Below are positions 49,232 to 62,282 of a stretch of DNA of 64,000 nucleotides, in pieces. The notes below the pieces were generated by a model that was not told where the DNA came from, searched no databases, and saw nothing but the letters and a program-made list of their open reading frames with translations. The translations under genes were made by a program, and so were the position numbers. Numbering within the stretch: position 1 is the stretch's first letter; every line of letters begins with the position of its first letter. The stretch is from Trichoplax adhaerens (lineage: Eukaryota > Placozoa > Uniplacotomia > Trichoplacea > Trichoplacidae). Location of the stretch: positions 3,228,229 through 3,292,228 of the forward strand of contig NW_002060944.1 of NCBI RefSeq assembly GCF_000150275.1, in the 5' to 3' direction.

Positions 49232-51413
49232 CTGCTCAAGATTAAAATAATAAAGTTAGATAGGCCAACGAATAGTATACATAGAATAAATATTGTTAAA
49301 AGCCAGCAATTTTTGCTAGGAAAAAGAGAAGGTCTTGCCTTGTTAAATGAAAATAGGCACGGCCACGGCTCGCAAGTACTTTACTAAGCTTGACAAGTTG
49401 ATATACACTCATAAGCAAAAAGAGCATATCACATGCAGGAGCAAAAGCCAATTTTGGCAGTAATCGAAAAATGAACTTGCCGTTAACAGTAAGAACTTCT
49501 TATATTGGATACAGTTACTAGCCTAGTTCAAATTTTCTCATTCTACCTAAATCGATTAGTTAATTCGTTGGTTGATTACGATTAGGAAGCGATCAAATAA
49601 AAGAGCTGTAGGTGGTCTTGGTTAGAATAGAACATTGTTTTTAGTCGACACTGAGCATGGTATGAACACGATATGGTCTAATTCCAATCATAAATGTGTT
49701 ATAATCAAATTGGCTATAATGGTTTATGTCGGAGAAGTTGAATTTTACTTGCTTATAATTGTAATAAAACCTATAATCATCTACAGTTATGATACTATCC
49801 ACATCCACGTAGAAGAGACAAAATGATCGATTGACGGCCCAATAGAGGAATGCTTCTCTTTATTTTTGATACCTTTCCTATTGAAAACATTGAAGGAGAC
49901 TATTAAGAATATTTATGAAATGAACAACAGGTGGTCTAACCAATATTAAGTCTACTCTACGTGGAAGATAAAGGTAAAAGGGACACGAGAGTCGTCGTTA
50001 ATGATTATATTTGTTTTTCGATAACATCAGCTATCCAGTTTTGATCATGCTTGTACTAGTACCTGATAGAAGGACTTTTCTGTTAAGTTATCTAGCAAGG
50101 AAATTTCTCCTGATTAATTAATTGTGCCGAAGTTAGACTTTTATAGGCATTACAGTAGAAAAAAAAATCAATGTAATCCTATGATACCAAGTTCTAGATG
50201 TGAATATTGCAGCTGGTTAACTAATTAATTATGTTTGTTATGCATGGGTTTCCTCACTATGTCCTAATGAGATCTAGATATATTTCTACTATATTGTTTA
50301 GAAGAAAGTTTTCAAGTAGTTATCAAATTTGCATAGACAGAACTGTATAGATTTACAGCTACAGCGTCGCCGTAAGGGAAATATGAACTTGATTTTGCAT
50401 GGTTGCAAAAAGGACATTAGCTATACATAAGTTTAGCTTCTATATGATTGTTATTAATTATGATAACGGAGGACCACTCATGTTTGCAATAGCTTATTAA
50501 CGATCAAATTTCGATTGGTATCCTAATTATTCATAGATTGAACTCTATAACTATACCTCATCTGCAGTTACAATATCGGACAGTTTAATATAGTTTCAAT
50601 GTGGCTGCAAAGAGTAAGTTAGCCATGAATAATGAAATTCTATGCATATGTAATTACGATAATAAGGCATGGAATAATCTATCCTTACAAGGATATTAAA
50701 TGGAAATTTCGACGGGTTAGGTAATTAAGTATAAGTTGAACTCCTGTCTTTGTGAGTGCAATTACGGAGTTTAACGAGAAATTTCCTGCCGATAAACTAA
50801 TTAATACATAAGATTGAGCTTTGCATATCTGTATAAGTATGATAACGTAAAGACCATTATATTTTCTACTAGATTACAAAGGAGAAATTTTTTCCGGAAG
50901 GTAATTGACTATAGTTTAAATTTTTGCATAGATTGAGCTTTCCATATGTTCATTAGTATGATAAAGTAAAGACCACTATACATATAAAAAAGAATATTTT
51001 CATTTCTGCAGGAAATTGCCTGTAGTTTAAATTCTTTTTGTATCTTTACGGATGTGATAAAGAAGGAGCCCTCCAGTTGTTATGTATCTATCACGTTATA
51101 ACGAAGAAAAAATTTTCACTGGTTAATTAATTGAGCATAAATTGATTTTTTTGCCTCCGTATACTATCACACTAATAAAAGATAAGCTCGATTATAAATC
51201 TGAAAATTGAAAGAAATGGATTATTTTATTAAAAGAATGAATTAAATAAAAGGTACTATCCAACAACAAATGCACATCAGATGTGTAAAAAATTTTTACA
51301 AAGAATGTAATGCATCCATTCATGTATGGGTTATTGCAAGTAACTTAAATAATAATTTAGGGGTGCAGATAATTTATAAAATTAAACACTGCGCTATTCT
51401 CCGATCTTTTATG
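49232..51413. other. Intergenic block with degenerate tandem repeats
   Basis: No supportable exon was found, although upstream exons of the patatin-like gene could lie here. From about 50200 to 51140 a unit of roughly 110-120 bases recurs in decayed form (see repeat entry). Confidence 0.55.
50200..51140. repeat. Decayed minisatellite, unit about 110-120 bp
   Basis: The pattern CATA(A)GATTGAGCTTT(G/C)CATAT, then AGTATGATAA(C/A)GTAAAGACCA, then GGAAATT..., then a GG(T/A)AATT piece is clearest at 50812-50930 and 50930-51040, with weaker copies on both sides (GATAACGGAGGACCACTC at 50461, GATAAAGAAGGAGCCCTCCA at 51056). Confidence 0.6.
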
Positions 51414-54124
51414 TTAAATAGAAACCATCTCATTCATTTCATGGATGAGACCACATTCTTTACCATGCGAAACAAGTAAAATTTCCTTTGCCTAATTCAA
51501 ATAAGGTATTTAATCCTTTTAGGAAATAACTGATATAAGTAATGAATAATCAAATTGAACTACCTTTCCTAGAGACTTTACAGCTTCTCCAAATTTACCC
51601 AAATAACATTCTAACTTTCCTTGCTTCATAAGATGAACTCCAGTTACCGGATAATAGCGAGGATATAATCTGCAATAAGGTTCCTCTAGTCTTCTTGCAT
51701 ATTCTAGAGCTTCCTCATAACGTTGTGATTCTATGTAAGCATCCATTAAATTTTCAATGATGCGAATATATAACATATTACATTCTCCTAGGCGTTGCTT
51801 TCCTTCGATGAACAATTTCTTTAAATCTGTAGATGAATATTATAAGATTAAACGATGATCAATAGATAAATCTCTATCCACAATATGATACGTCATACGA
51901 TTCTAATTGTGTGCGTGAACAACTTAAATGTCGATACCTTCTAATTTCGCTTGTTGATAACCTAGACTGATAGTCTTATTAATTTGAGCCTGAAAATTTT
52001 CGATTTCGGCAAAAAATGACTGATCGACGATAGATCCACATTCAGGGCATAATTTGTTAGCAAGTAGCGAATCTAAAGAACTAGCAGCTTTGCATATCTT
52101 CTTTGGGCAACGCACTGAATCCATTAAATTATTACAGGAATCCTAAAATAGAAGTCGATATAATCTATATTAATAGCTCATAAATTTGAAGCTGACGCAA
52201 TAAAATCCATCCTGGTTAATCGTATTGATCATAACATAAAACTGACCTTGGTAGTATCTATACATCTCTCGCAAATACACTTAAAACAATATTGTGATTG
52301 AAGCTGATTTTGTCTGCTACTGAGAACTTGCATTGGATCAATATAACTAATAAGCAGCTGTCATGAAGTAATGGATACAAAGTCAGGAAATATTCAATGT
52401 TCGTTATCGGAATGTAACAATTTACCAATTATTTCTAACTCAGTAATTATATTCTTGACTTATGTAGTTACTTTCTATATACCTCATCTCCTATTTTAGT
52501 GTTTTCGATGATGCGTAGTTGCATTTGCTTTCCTCGAAAGGTGGCAGAACAGTTTGGAGAGCACGAATGATTTACTAGTGATAACCTATAGTAAAATGGT
52601 ATAATAAGCTTTGAAAATTATAATTTTGGATGTCCCTTACTTTTTGCATACAATTCAAGCAATTTCAGTAGTCACAAAAGATTTAATCCTATTTAAGACC
52701 GAGTTGTCCACTTTTTGGATAAAAATATTTAGATAGCGAATAAAATACAGTATAGTTTAACCTACCCCGGATAAACTCCAATTCCAACAGTTTGCATCTC
52801 TGAGTTGCATATTGTAAAGGTATTGCAAGTTACCTATGGTATATGGAAATGGCCAATGAAATTACAACGTTATCACGAGGAATTTCTGACGTCAACATCA
52901 CCTTACAAGCATTATTAAATAGTAAGAGCATTCGATATACAGAAAGAATTCCATTTTTAACCCTACCCTACTAATAATTTCAATAATTTCATTTTCGTTT
53001 ATGGCAACTTTATTTGATAAGTACTCTTTTAATAAATTAATACCATCAACAATGGTATTTTTCCTGCTTCCTTCTAGTAGTTCTCTATCTACGAAAAGGA
53101 GTGAGTCATTTAGTAATTTAAATAACAAGGCAAAATTTATCCTAAATATGCATATTTATCTCTATAGAGTTATTAGTACGTAGAAAGATGTCCACATTTG
53201 CAAGTCGTACCATTCACGAGTTTTAATGTATGGAAACTTACTCTCATGTTAAATACAACAAAAGATTAAATTACCGTAGTTAAGGTTCCTGTTTCATACT
53301 TACTAGATAATAAAAATTTAAATTGGTCTGCTCGATCTTGTCCTTGTAAAATTGTATAAGCAACCCGACCTAACAATCGAATACTATCAGGTGGGACTTT
53401 AGGGCCAAGACGCGTAATTGATTTGCACTCATATTTATGCCATTGCCAATCTTCCTTCTGTAATCAGAGCAGCAAGTATACGTATGCATCACATCTATTA
53501 CTTTTATTATTTTGCGTTTGCAATTATACATTAGAATAGCCTAGTTGCAAATATTCACAACACTGTAGTAGATTGGTACTGAGTAGAACTTCCATGATTT
53601 TATTATGACCTTTAGTATACGTGATTACTATTCGCATACTGCAAATCGACACCTTAAAAATTGAAGTGATGTATTACTGATAAATAGATACCTCTAAAAC
53701 TTAATGGGGGCGTACCTGACAACTTTTACAGCAATACATGATGATTTTGCACCTGCTACATTTATATAATTCTGATTGCCTGTTCAGAAAATAGAATCAC
53801 AATTAACATCTTTCCAATTAGAATGAAGAATACACACGTAATTTATAGCAATCTATCGTCCCATCCAAACAGCTTGTTTATGCATTTATTGCTACAAGAT
53901 CAAGTCTTGATTGTTAACAGTCTCATACTCAAACCTGTCACTTACATTAAAAGACAAGAATGGCAATAACTCGATAGCATATCTTGGCTAACGACATGAC
54001 AAAATGGGTTCTCCTTGCCTACTGAGGTTCCAATCGCTAATTGCTTCTTGCATCTTATCCCTCGTCCTTTCTCGTATGTTTCAAAAATTTCCACGTTATC
54101 ACTCCAAGATTGGAAGTAAGCCAT
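51414..54124 (-). CDS. SMYD3: SET and MYND domain lysine methyltransferase, SMYD3-like
   Basis: Ten exons in transcript order: 53946-54124, 53716-53779, 53304-53457, 52967-53088, 52766-52833, 52483-52585, 52247-52357, 51938-52142, 51564-51826 and 51414-51491. They total 1347 bases, 448 codons plus stop, against 428 for human SMYD3; all phases agree. Residues about 10-50 are the N-SET (KGRGIRCKKQLAIGT), then MYND (YCHSC, KCSRC, YCCKSCQ, W-x-x-H-K-x-E-C), PPDSIRLLGRVAYTIL, an I-SET/SET core (TFTICNSEMQTVGIGVYP; LVNHSCSPNC, the NHS-C cofactor motif; the ISYID turn), post-SET QYCFKCICERC, and a TPR-like C-terminal helical domain ending LLVSHGKECGLI. SMYD3 methylates lysines on histone and cytoplasmic proteins. 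Start ATG at 54124; the upstream frame lacks another ATG. It is divergent from mS31. Confidence 0.93.
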
Positions 54125-54625
54125 AACGATCAAGCTACTACGACAGGCCTATTGCAACATCAGTGTTATTCAAGCTAAGTAGCGGTGGTTTTAATGATTC
54201 GAAATTGATTTCTGCCTTGAAGGAATGCCAGAAAGAGATGCAGTTTACATGGGAGGTGTCCATCACCTTAGTAACCCTAGCCAACGTTAGCCTGTAGTAT
54301 AGCTTTTCATACGGTAGTTGTAACGTTATAGTGTAGTATATAGTTTAGTAGTAATCTTGAGGTACTATATTGCACGACATGCACAACAGCAAGCTATACA
54401 CTTAGACTATTGACTGAGCAGTTAATAGTATATACTGTTATCTTATGGACTATACGGTACAGTATACTGCCACGGCATCTCATGAGGGTAGTGGTATCAC
54501 TGTCTGTACGTCTGTACCCTCAGACCAGCCTCGCTTTCTTCTCCAAGCTAGCTGCATCAATGGTGGGCCTAGTTTATTACAAGGCCTTTTCCTTCTCGTA
54601 ATCAGTTGGGAAAACGAGTTATACC
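54125..54625. promoter_or_regulatory. Divergent promoter region, SMYD3-like / mS31
   Basis: 501 bases separate the two start codons in head-to-head orientation. It must hold both promoters and 5' UTRs. No TATA box is assigned. It contains TATA-like, TACGGTACAGTATACTG and GTATAG words near 54430-54480, of unknown meaning. Confidence 0.6.
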
Positions 54626-57105
54626 ATGTTAAGATTATTAAGTATCAATAGTTTAAGTATCCCTTGTTATCGTATGGTAACAGGAGCAATTGCAACTCGA
54701 TATAGGCCTTATAGTAACGATCTTGATTTGATCCAATTGCTACAAAATCAACAAGCTGCCGAAAAGGATGCTAGCCAGCAAAAGAACGATGAAGATCAAT
54801 CCAATAACATATCTGATTTATTAGCATCCATGAAAGTTGATAGAACTACCAGTAGTTACGATATTACACCAGAATTTTTAGCTCAAACTGCTGCTTTAGC
54901 TAAATTAGAAAAGGAACTTCAGTCACCTGCGCCATCAGAAGAAAAACTTGTAGGACAAGAAGAGAAGCTTGTAGAGCAAGAAAAGAAGCTTGTAGAGCAA
55001 GAAAAGAAGCTTGTAGGGCAAGAGGAGAAGTTCTTAGGGCAAAAAGAAAAGCTAGTAGGAGAGGAGCAGGCAGGAAAACAAGAAGAAGTGAAGCAAAAAA
55101 CAGAGCAAATTCAAAGCCAACCTGTACGCAATGTCATCAATCGTAAAGAGGAAATCTTAAAAGCATTTCAAGATGTCGCGAATTGGATACCAAATTACAA
55201 TAATGAAATTCAAGATGTCTCCCAATATAATCATCTCCTGCAGTACGTTGTAATCAATTTCTGCCTGCTAAATAATGATCGCCTAGCCAAGAAATTCTCT
55301 TACTACTTGATTAATATAGACAATAAACAACATACTTAACTCTCCGCTAGTAGGAGTTCAACTGACCATTACAATATCAAAAATAGCTAATTTATTTTCT
55401 TTTTGCCATCATGCTTTATAGTGAAATATTCCATACCGATAAACTAACCTCGAAGGAGACCGGTAAGAACACATTAACATAATTACGACTTAAAGTGATT
55501 TGTATCACTATTAAAATCGTTCTGTCTATCAGATCAGCAATATTTACACTCAACTCCTATCGAAAACATTTCGTGATTGATTGTCCAACAGTTTACGTAC
55601 ACCTATCGATAACATGCAATTAGGATTAGCTGCTGCACTACTACCAATTAGTTATAGCAAATTACCACACGGGTACCTACCCATAGTACCTCGGTTTTGG
55701 TAGTTATGATGTAAATAAACTGGTACCAGTCTGGATTTGTGTGTATTGGAGGCTTAGTGACTCTAATCTTATTGTCGACAGTAAATTTTAACTAGTAATC
55801 GTTTCAGCACTTAACTTAACCTGACAAATGTCCTCATAACAAACCATTAACTGTATTTCAGACACGCCACCTAAAGTTAAGTCAGCTGGAAATGTGGCTA
55901 GTAATAAATCTACGATATCACTAGGAAGCGGCGACGGGCCCAGACTAAGTAAGTAATTGTGGCTATCTTTTCTGACTCGTGCATAATGCTGGTATTAATA
56001 ACTAACCAGGTCTCTTTGTACTATGCGATTTCAATCAGAACGACACTACTAATTAGACTAATTTTTAGTACAGTTCTGTGCAGGAGTAGAGACTTTTAAT
56101 ATTGAATAGTGTAAATAGATAGATACGTTTATCTTTCTATCATTTAGCTGCAGAAGTAATGTCTTGTCACATATGTTCCAACTATACATATGAGCACAGT
56201 ATCTTAGCTTATCTAAAACAGCATCCATTGGTGGGTGGCCATTATAATTACTATGCAATATCATATTTTCTACCAAGTTTTCGAAAAATTCCAGCTGTCG
56301 TAACTTGCTAACCACGTCGATTTGAAACTGATAAAAAATTATAGATGTTTTCTCCAACAACCCAACCAAAGTTAAACTTGCGGCAAAATATATATCTGCA
56401 TTTAAGGTAGTTACAACAATTTAAAGTTCGTTTGCGGTTAGAATGCTTTAGATGTATTGATTATTATGAACTCTGTATTCCTAAATATTGCTCTTTTGAC
56501 GAATTTTAGCATGCTAATAACAAATCCATTCGAGAATTGCGTAGCCAAATTAGACCCATCAATGGATATACTAAATTATTGGATAATAGTAACAAAGAGT
56601 GGAAGTTTCCGATCAATAACGAAGATGCCAAAAGGTAGTATATTCTCATCTTTTTTTAGCATTTTTACATTCTTTTGCTTGAATATATGATATCTTAAAG
56701 AAACCCTCTATCTCTATGAATATCAAAGTGACGAAAAGAACGTTTCCTTCGATCAACATACACACTTGCAACACCATCTTAATGACTTTCCCAACATTGG
56801 TAATGAAAACTAGATCAGTATAAAGAAAATTTTTTCTTTATAATATAAGCTCTATTTCATGCTATGAAGTTCATAGCAATACTATACTGATAAATTTCGT
56901 AATAACAAGTAATAACAAATCATGATGTCGCGTACAAGTCTTCTGATTTTATATATGTCAACATTTTGCAGGTTCCGTACGTCATTTTGCTAGCTTAATT
57001 ATTACTGGCTTACAGCAAAACCCTCATTTATCTGTTGCAGAAAAAGTGAAGCATATTAATTGGTATAAAAAATTCTTCCTAAAAAAGCAAGATGAACTGC
57101 AATAA
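54626..57105 (+). CDS. MRPS31: Mitochondrial small-ribosomal-subunit protein mS31
   Basis: Exon 1, 54626-55242, encodes about 205 residues. It begins with a basic, hydroxylated, acid-free leader (MLRLLSINSLSIPCYRMV) typical of mitochondrial import, and contains a Glu/Lys/Gln-rich coiled-coil with a seven-residue repeat. C-terminal exons 56510-56634, 56729-56799 and 56972-57105 are in phase and carry the mS31 signature: INGYTKLL, EWKFPINNED, HLQHHLNDFP, GSVRHFASLIITGL and NPHLSVAEKVKHINWYKKFF. Human mS31 has the same W-x-F-P-I-N-N-E, P-I-R-H-F-M-E-L-V and N-P-Y-L-S-V-x-x-K-V-E-H-I-x-W-F steps. The middle is unresolved: an open piece at about 55862-55948 has splice-like ends but does not fit the phases. 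The stop is at 57103-57105. Confidence 0.85.
54940..55062 (+). repeat. MRPS31: 21-bp tandem repeat in mS31 coding exon
   Basis: About six imperfect 21-bp copies encode the heptad [E/K]-K-L-V-[G/E]-Q-E. It is in frame, so copy-number change would lengthen or shorten a coiled coil without a frameshift. Confidence 0.85.
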
Positions 57106-57473
57106 AATCACGGTATTTTATTTTCTGTATCTTGCAAGAGTAATACGTCACGGGTTTCGCTTAAAATTATACATAAAAGAAACCGAATGTACACATGACA
57201 AATATTAACTTGTAACGTTGTATGTGCAAACTACAACTGTAATCATAAACTGAAAACAGTAAACTAAATAAAAAATAAAAGAGAAATGAATGCAAATTCT
57301 TTAATTGACTTCCACAACACAAAATATCTTACATTAAGTACCCTCAATAAGGTAACTCGAATGTTCCGAGCTGAAATGAACACTTAACAACAAAATGAGA
57401 GAGATGACCAAATGCTCGTATTTATCTGGAGGTCAAACTATTCTTTATGAACTTTTAAGTCATACAAATATTC
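57106..57473. terminator. Convergent 3' ends of mS31 and DNAAF5
   Basis: 368 bases lie between the two stop codons. AATAAA on the + strand at about 57267-57272, followed by AAATAAAAG, is a likely polyadenylation signal for mS31. The two 3' UTRs may overlap. Confidence 0.55.
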
Positions 57474-60400
57474 CTAGGAATCATCATTCATCAGTCCTTG
57501 CAGATAATTGATCAGCTCATCACAGTATCTACAAGACAAGAGAAATATGATATTAAGGACATGAAAATACTAGCTGGTACTTCAGCTATACAACAATGTG
57601 AAAATGATTGTATGAATATGCTCAATTACGTTCGAACACGGTGTTTATGATGAACTTGTTCGACTTGTTCTTTAAGTAGCGATGGATGTAGCTTGCCTCC
57701 ACATTTAAGAATCTCCAATACTATTTCCTGTTCCATAGGGTATAGTTAGCTCTTGATGATTTATCATTTTACAATAATTAACCAGTAGCATAAACACAAA
57801 ATAAAACCTGAATTTTGGGATAAGGATCATCAAGGTGTATCAACAATCCATTATAGATGGCTTTTAAGTGTGCGCTATACAAAGATTGATTGTACGGCGA
57901 CGGAAATGAACTGCAAAATTCGAATTGTAAATGTAAAACATTGTACAGTAGAACATATTACATTTCTAAAATGACAATGTTACACTAACCTGAAATAAGT
58001 AATCCAAGTCTTACCAACAACAACTCGAATCTCGTTGTTGTTATCGTCTAATCGCTTAAGTAAATCCGGATACAGATTATGAAGAGCGTCCGCTACATAG
58101 AGAAAAAGAAATGATAAATGGATCTATTTGAAGCAATACATCAACCAATAATATAATTAATCAATAGCCACATATAGTACTGTATTATTTTATGTATTAC
58201 CGTCTAACTTTGTTTCACAAATCTGTAGTAATTTGTGAAGGACTTTACATGAAATAAGGCGAGTTGATTGGTTGTCATCGTCAATACAAGATTTAACCTA
58301 TCAAATAAAAATTAAGGCCAAAATAAATAGACTTTTGTTAACAATTTTAGTTACTATTACAACGCTAATTAACATTAGTTTTCCTTACTTTTGTTAAAAT
58401 TTCATCTAAAAGATCAGATAGTTGCTCATAAGTAGCTAATCCACTTTGTAATAAAGCCCATAAACAGGACATAGCAGCAGTTCTCATAGCCGCAGCAGCT
58501 CTTTAATTAAGTTGACGATAAAGAAATTGTAAGAGTGGCGAGATGCATTCATTAGCATGCAATAAAATTTTCTGTGTAATATAGCTACCTTCCAGCTTTC
58601 CACACACAATTGCTGATAATCGCATCAGCAATGACTCCTTCAATATACATAATAAAAGTACCCTCCGAATTAAGTGTCATGTTTGCGTTAACCAAAAGAT
58701 TGGAAAATAACGTAAAAAATCTAAAATAGAGAAATCAAAATTAGGCGCTGTTATTGGGACAACTGAAAAAATACTGTACTACAGTACTCAAAACATTATA
58801 GGAATCCATACTTGAGTCGGAGCTCCGGGTCCTTTTCAGGATTTAGATTGGATATTAATATCGGAATAGCTATATCTAACATTTGACCAACAACTGGCCC
58901 AGAACTTCTTAGCAAACATTCAAACACGTAGCGTTCAGGAGAGCTACTCACCCAAATGCCATGATCACCCTATATACAATATTTAAACAATTTAATTCTT
59001 TATAGTAATCTATCTACTAATTAAAACGCAGTTTTTGCGTTCAGAAAGTATTGTTCAACAGATAACAAAGCATAGTACCTTAAGCTCCGTTAATAAATCT
59101 CTCATGAACAATTTGTATAAATGTAACCGGTCATTCGTTTCATAACAACTTGCTAACTCCGACAAAGTCTCCTCAATCTGCAGTGCGTAATAATAAATGT
59201 GTAAAAATAGTCGATTTACATTAATTAATTAGAGACTATCGCTTCAATGTACCTGATTATGGAGACCTTCATTCGATTGTAGCGCCAAGATGTATATCAA
59301 TATTTTAAATAGGTCTTTACAATACGGCTTACAATTAATGCCAGCATTCGTTATGATTGCTTTAACAATATGTAATAATTGGATTTGACAGGGCAATAGT
59401 TCTGTCATGCAAATATCACGGTGGCATAAGGTAGAACAAATAGTCTATTCCACAAAAGCGAAACATGTACAGTATGTCAGAATTGCAAATGGCGTACTTA
59501 AATAGTAAATAAAATGACCTGAAGATGAGAGGATAACTTTTCTGTATCACATTCTTTTAACATGGCTGCAAAAACTCTAAGACAGCTTCCTAATGAAGAT
59601 GCCGTTGCAGTAGCTCCTCCACCGCCACTAGCACTTTTAATGGCGTTTAATACTAGTTTGACGAATATGTCAGGATGTACGTGTTTACCAACGACTGTTG
59701 CACAGCTCTCCGACTAAAAAATTATATAAAGAACAAAAAAATATTAAAAATACGACTAACAAATGAAATAGTTGAAAATAGAGCAGCGTTCATAGCATTA
59801 ACCTGATCAGCAACTACTTTTTCATCATCTTGGCATGCCTTGTAAAGTCCGGGCAATAAACTTCCGATATGTTGAGTTACGTGATCTTCCGCATGGATCA
59901 ATAAGACATGCAAAAGAGCGGTACTCTATTCATTATTATAAGGAAAGTTATACAAGGGCGAACAACGTAATTTATAGCTTATGATATAGCTTATACGTAA
60001 ACATATCTCTAAACTAAAATACCTTTATACGTGATATAACAGTCCAATCAGCGGCATCACGTAGCAATGCTGGTAAAATTTTTGAGAAATTACGCTGTAC
60101 CAGCACTCTGCATCCAAGGCGTGGTCTACTTGCACCTGTGGAATCAGATTTAAATCAACGTGAGATTTCTTAAAGGTAGAAAATTTTCGTAGTAATCATG
60201 ATCTAATGATTGGTTACGTTCACTAACTGGATAGAGTAGGATTTTCGTAATCTAATTGATCTTTCAGTTCTTCCTCATTCTCTTTTTCGTATTGTTCTCC
60301 AACCTAGAGATGACCAGTGTATGTTCAAGGTAGCTTTATTACTCAAAAAATCAACTTAATTAAACCTGTCTTCTTTTACTGTAAGTAATCGTTACCTTAT

Positions 60401-62282
60401 CGTAGAGCTTTTTCCCTAGTTCAACAATTTCTGGTAGTTCGTCTGTTTGACTTGTAAGAAGCAGAGGTAGGATCTTATGGAAGTAAGAATATCTAAAGCA
60501 TGAAAAAATATATGTATCTATTAATATAAATCTAATCTATAATGACTTTAATTACGAATAGATCACCTATCCATTAAATTCATCATCCAATTGGCAAGAA
60601 TTTCGGTTAATGTTGATCTAACAGAAGGTGAATGGTCGAGCATTCGCTGTGCCAGAGACGGTAAGATATCATTGAGAGGAGAAATGCTTCCTTTTTGCAA
60701 GGTAACGCCAATTGCCTGTTTAACAGTTATTTTAACGATTAATTAAACAATACGTTATTTTAACAAAGCGACCGAAATGTTTCATAGTATAGATACCTTA
60801 AGGCAAACAATGCGAACTTTAGAATGTTGATGAGCTAAAGATACTGTCAGTGGTTTAATTAAGCTTTCGGATTGCAATTGAAACTTTTCCGAAGGTATCA
60901 AGTTGGCATATGCAATAATACAATTACAGCTCTCCTACGAGATGAATTAGAGTAACCGGTAACATTTATCGTATAATAATATGGATATAAAGATTTGGAT
61001 GGTATTTTCGGAAAGAAGAGTAAAGGTCATCATAGCTTATACTGTATGCTATCTAGAACTATAATGTGCAAAGTACTAGACTAGCAAAAGTTACCTTTTT
61101 AGCATCAGGGAATGGGTCAACAATGCAACGTTGAATTATTGCAACATAGTCATCCAGATAGACGGCTAAGTCATTACTAGAACACCAATTGCATAAATTC
61201 AACAAAAGTTTCATTAATTGAAGTCTAATTTCTTCTGACGGCTCAACAATTTCTGGCGTTGCAAGTCGAGATCGTACACATGGTATTAAATATGGTAAAA
61301 TATCGCCATAATTTTTAACCTTGGATAGAAAGCTGAAATCATATTGAAACAAATGAGCGAAAACAAATGAGAAAAAATTTATAATGTATCTGCACTATTA
61401 TTATACCTTGAGGTTAACTTAATGGACAGCTGACGACACTTTTCAACAGGATCGGAAAATCTTTTAAGCAATGGCTTAATAATAGCTTTAAATAAATCTT
61501 GTAATTCATCTTGGTTTAGCTGGTCTCTTCTACCAACAGTTTCACTAGATATTTTCTCGATAGCTCTCTTACGGGTAGAGCGGTCATCATCTTCTAAGCA
61601 GTTAATATCTCGTTGTAACTTCTACAAGTCATTAGACAAAATGATACGAGATGCTATGCTTAGAATAAGTCATTTATAGCCTATATAATCTTGCTTATAT
61701 CACCTAGTCAACACTATAAATAGAAATTATCAATCTACATCATCGAAAAATGAAATGGATTTTTAATCTGCAAATGCTATTTTGAAGGGGTTTCCTTGGA
61801 AACGATTGAAATTGCTTCCAGGGTCTTACCGTCGTATCTACGCTTATTGCATATCATGTTAACTACTCGATCTTGGTGAATATCCATTCTCAATTTTAAA
61901 GCATATCATAATTTTACATATTACAGGTATCACTCCTATCAACTAGCGAATAATCATTGATAGCTATAAAGCGTTGTCTAACTAAAGTGGAGTGATGAGC
62001 GTTGCCTCCCTTTAGTCAATACTGTCATTAGACATGATGGAGCGCCGCTATTGATTGTATATTATATCGGATAACTCTTTCAAGATCCAAAGCGTTGCTC
62101 AAGAGACTATCCAATCAACTAATATGACTTCGAAATCTACTCAAATTGAGTCTAATATCAATTTTACACCGGAATAAAATCAACCAATTTGTTCCTACCT
62201 GTAGAATTTCGCTGGCAACAGCCATTTCTGCAGTTGAATGCTGCGTGAATGATATGCGCCTGCGCAGGATAGCTTGAGCCAT
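57474..62282 (-). CDS. DNAAF5: Dynein axonemal assembly factor 5 (HEAT repeats)
   Basis: A complete 20-exon model in transcript order: 62199-62282, 61407-61621, 61095-61332, 60797-60934, 60567-60715, 60396-60492, 60228-60303, 60023-60135, 59803-59925, 59519-59713, 59253-59444, 59079-59177, 58812-58969, 58589-58720, 58389-58500, 58201-58297, 57990-58092, 57808-57910, 57630-57727 and 57474-57528. They total 2577 bases, 858 codons plus stop; human DNAAF5 has 855. All phases agree. Hallmarks by order: [119 protein letters not shown] and [13 protein letters not shown]. The protein is built of HEAT helices and acts in the cytoplasm in preassembly of axonemal dynein arms, so the organism has motile cilia. 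It shares a divergent promoter with GTF3C5. Confidence 0.95.

Noticed and set aside
54940-55062. Regular repeats considered as a CRISPR-like array
   Set aside because: The copies are contiguous without spacers, in frame and in a eukaryotic coding exon.
55862-55948. Possible mS31 middle exon (Pro/Lys/Gly-rich, AG and GT borders)
   Set aside because: Its phases (1 in, 1 or 2 out) do not connect exon 1 (phase 2 or 0 out) with the exon at 56510 (phase 0 in). Kept only as a note in the mS31 entry.
56457-56690. Alternative frame through the mS31 exon that reads N-P-F-E, like human mS31
   Set aside because: The other frame gives INGYTKLL...EWKFPINNED, which aligns better and splices in phase to the following two exons. 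N-P-F-E here is a coincidence.
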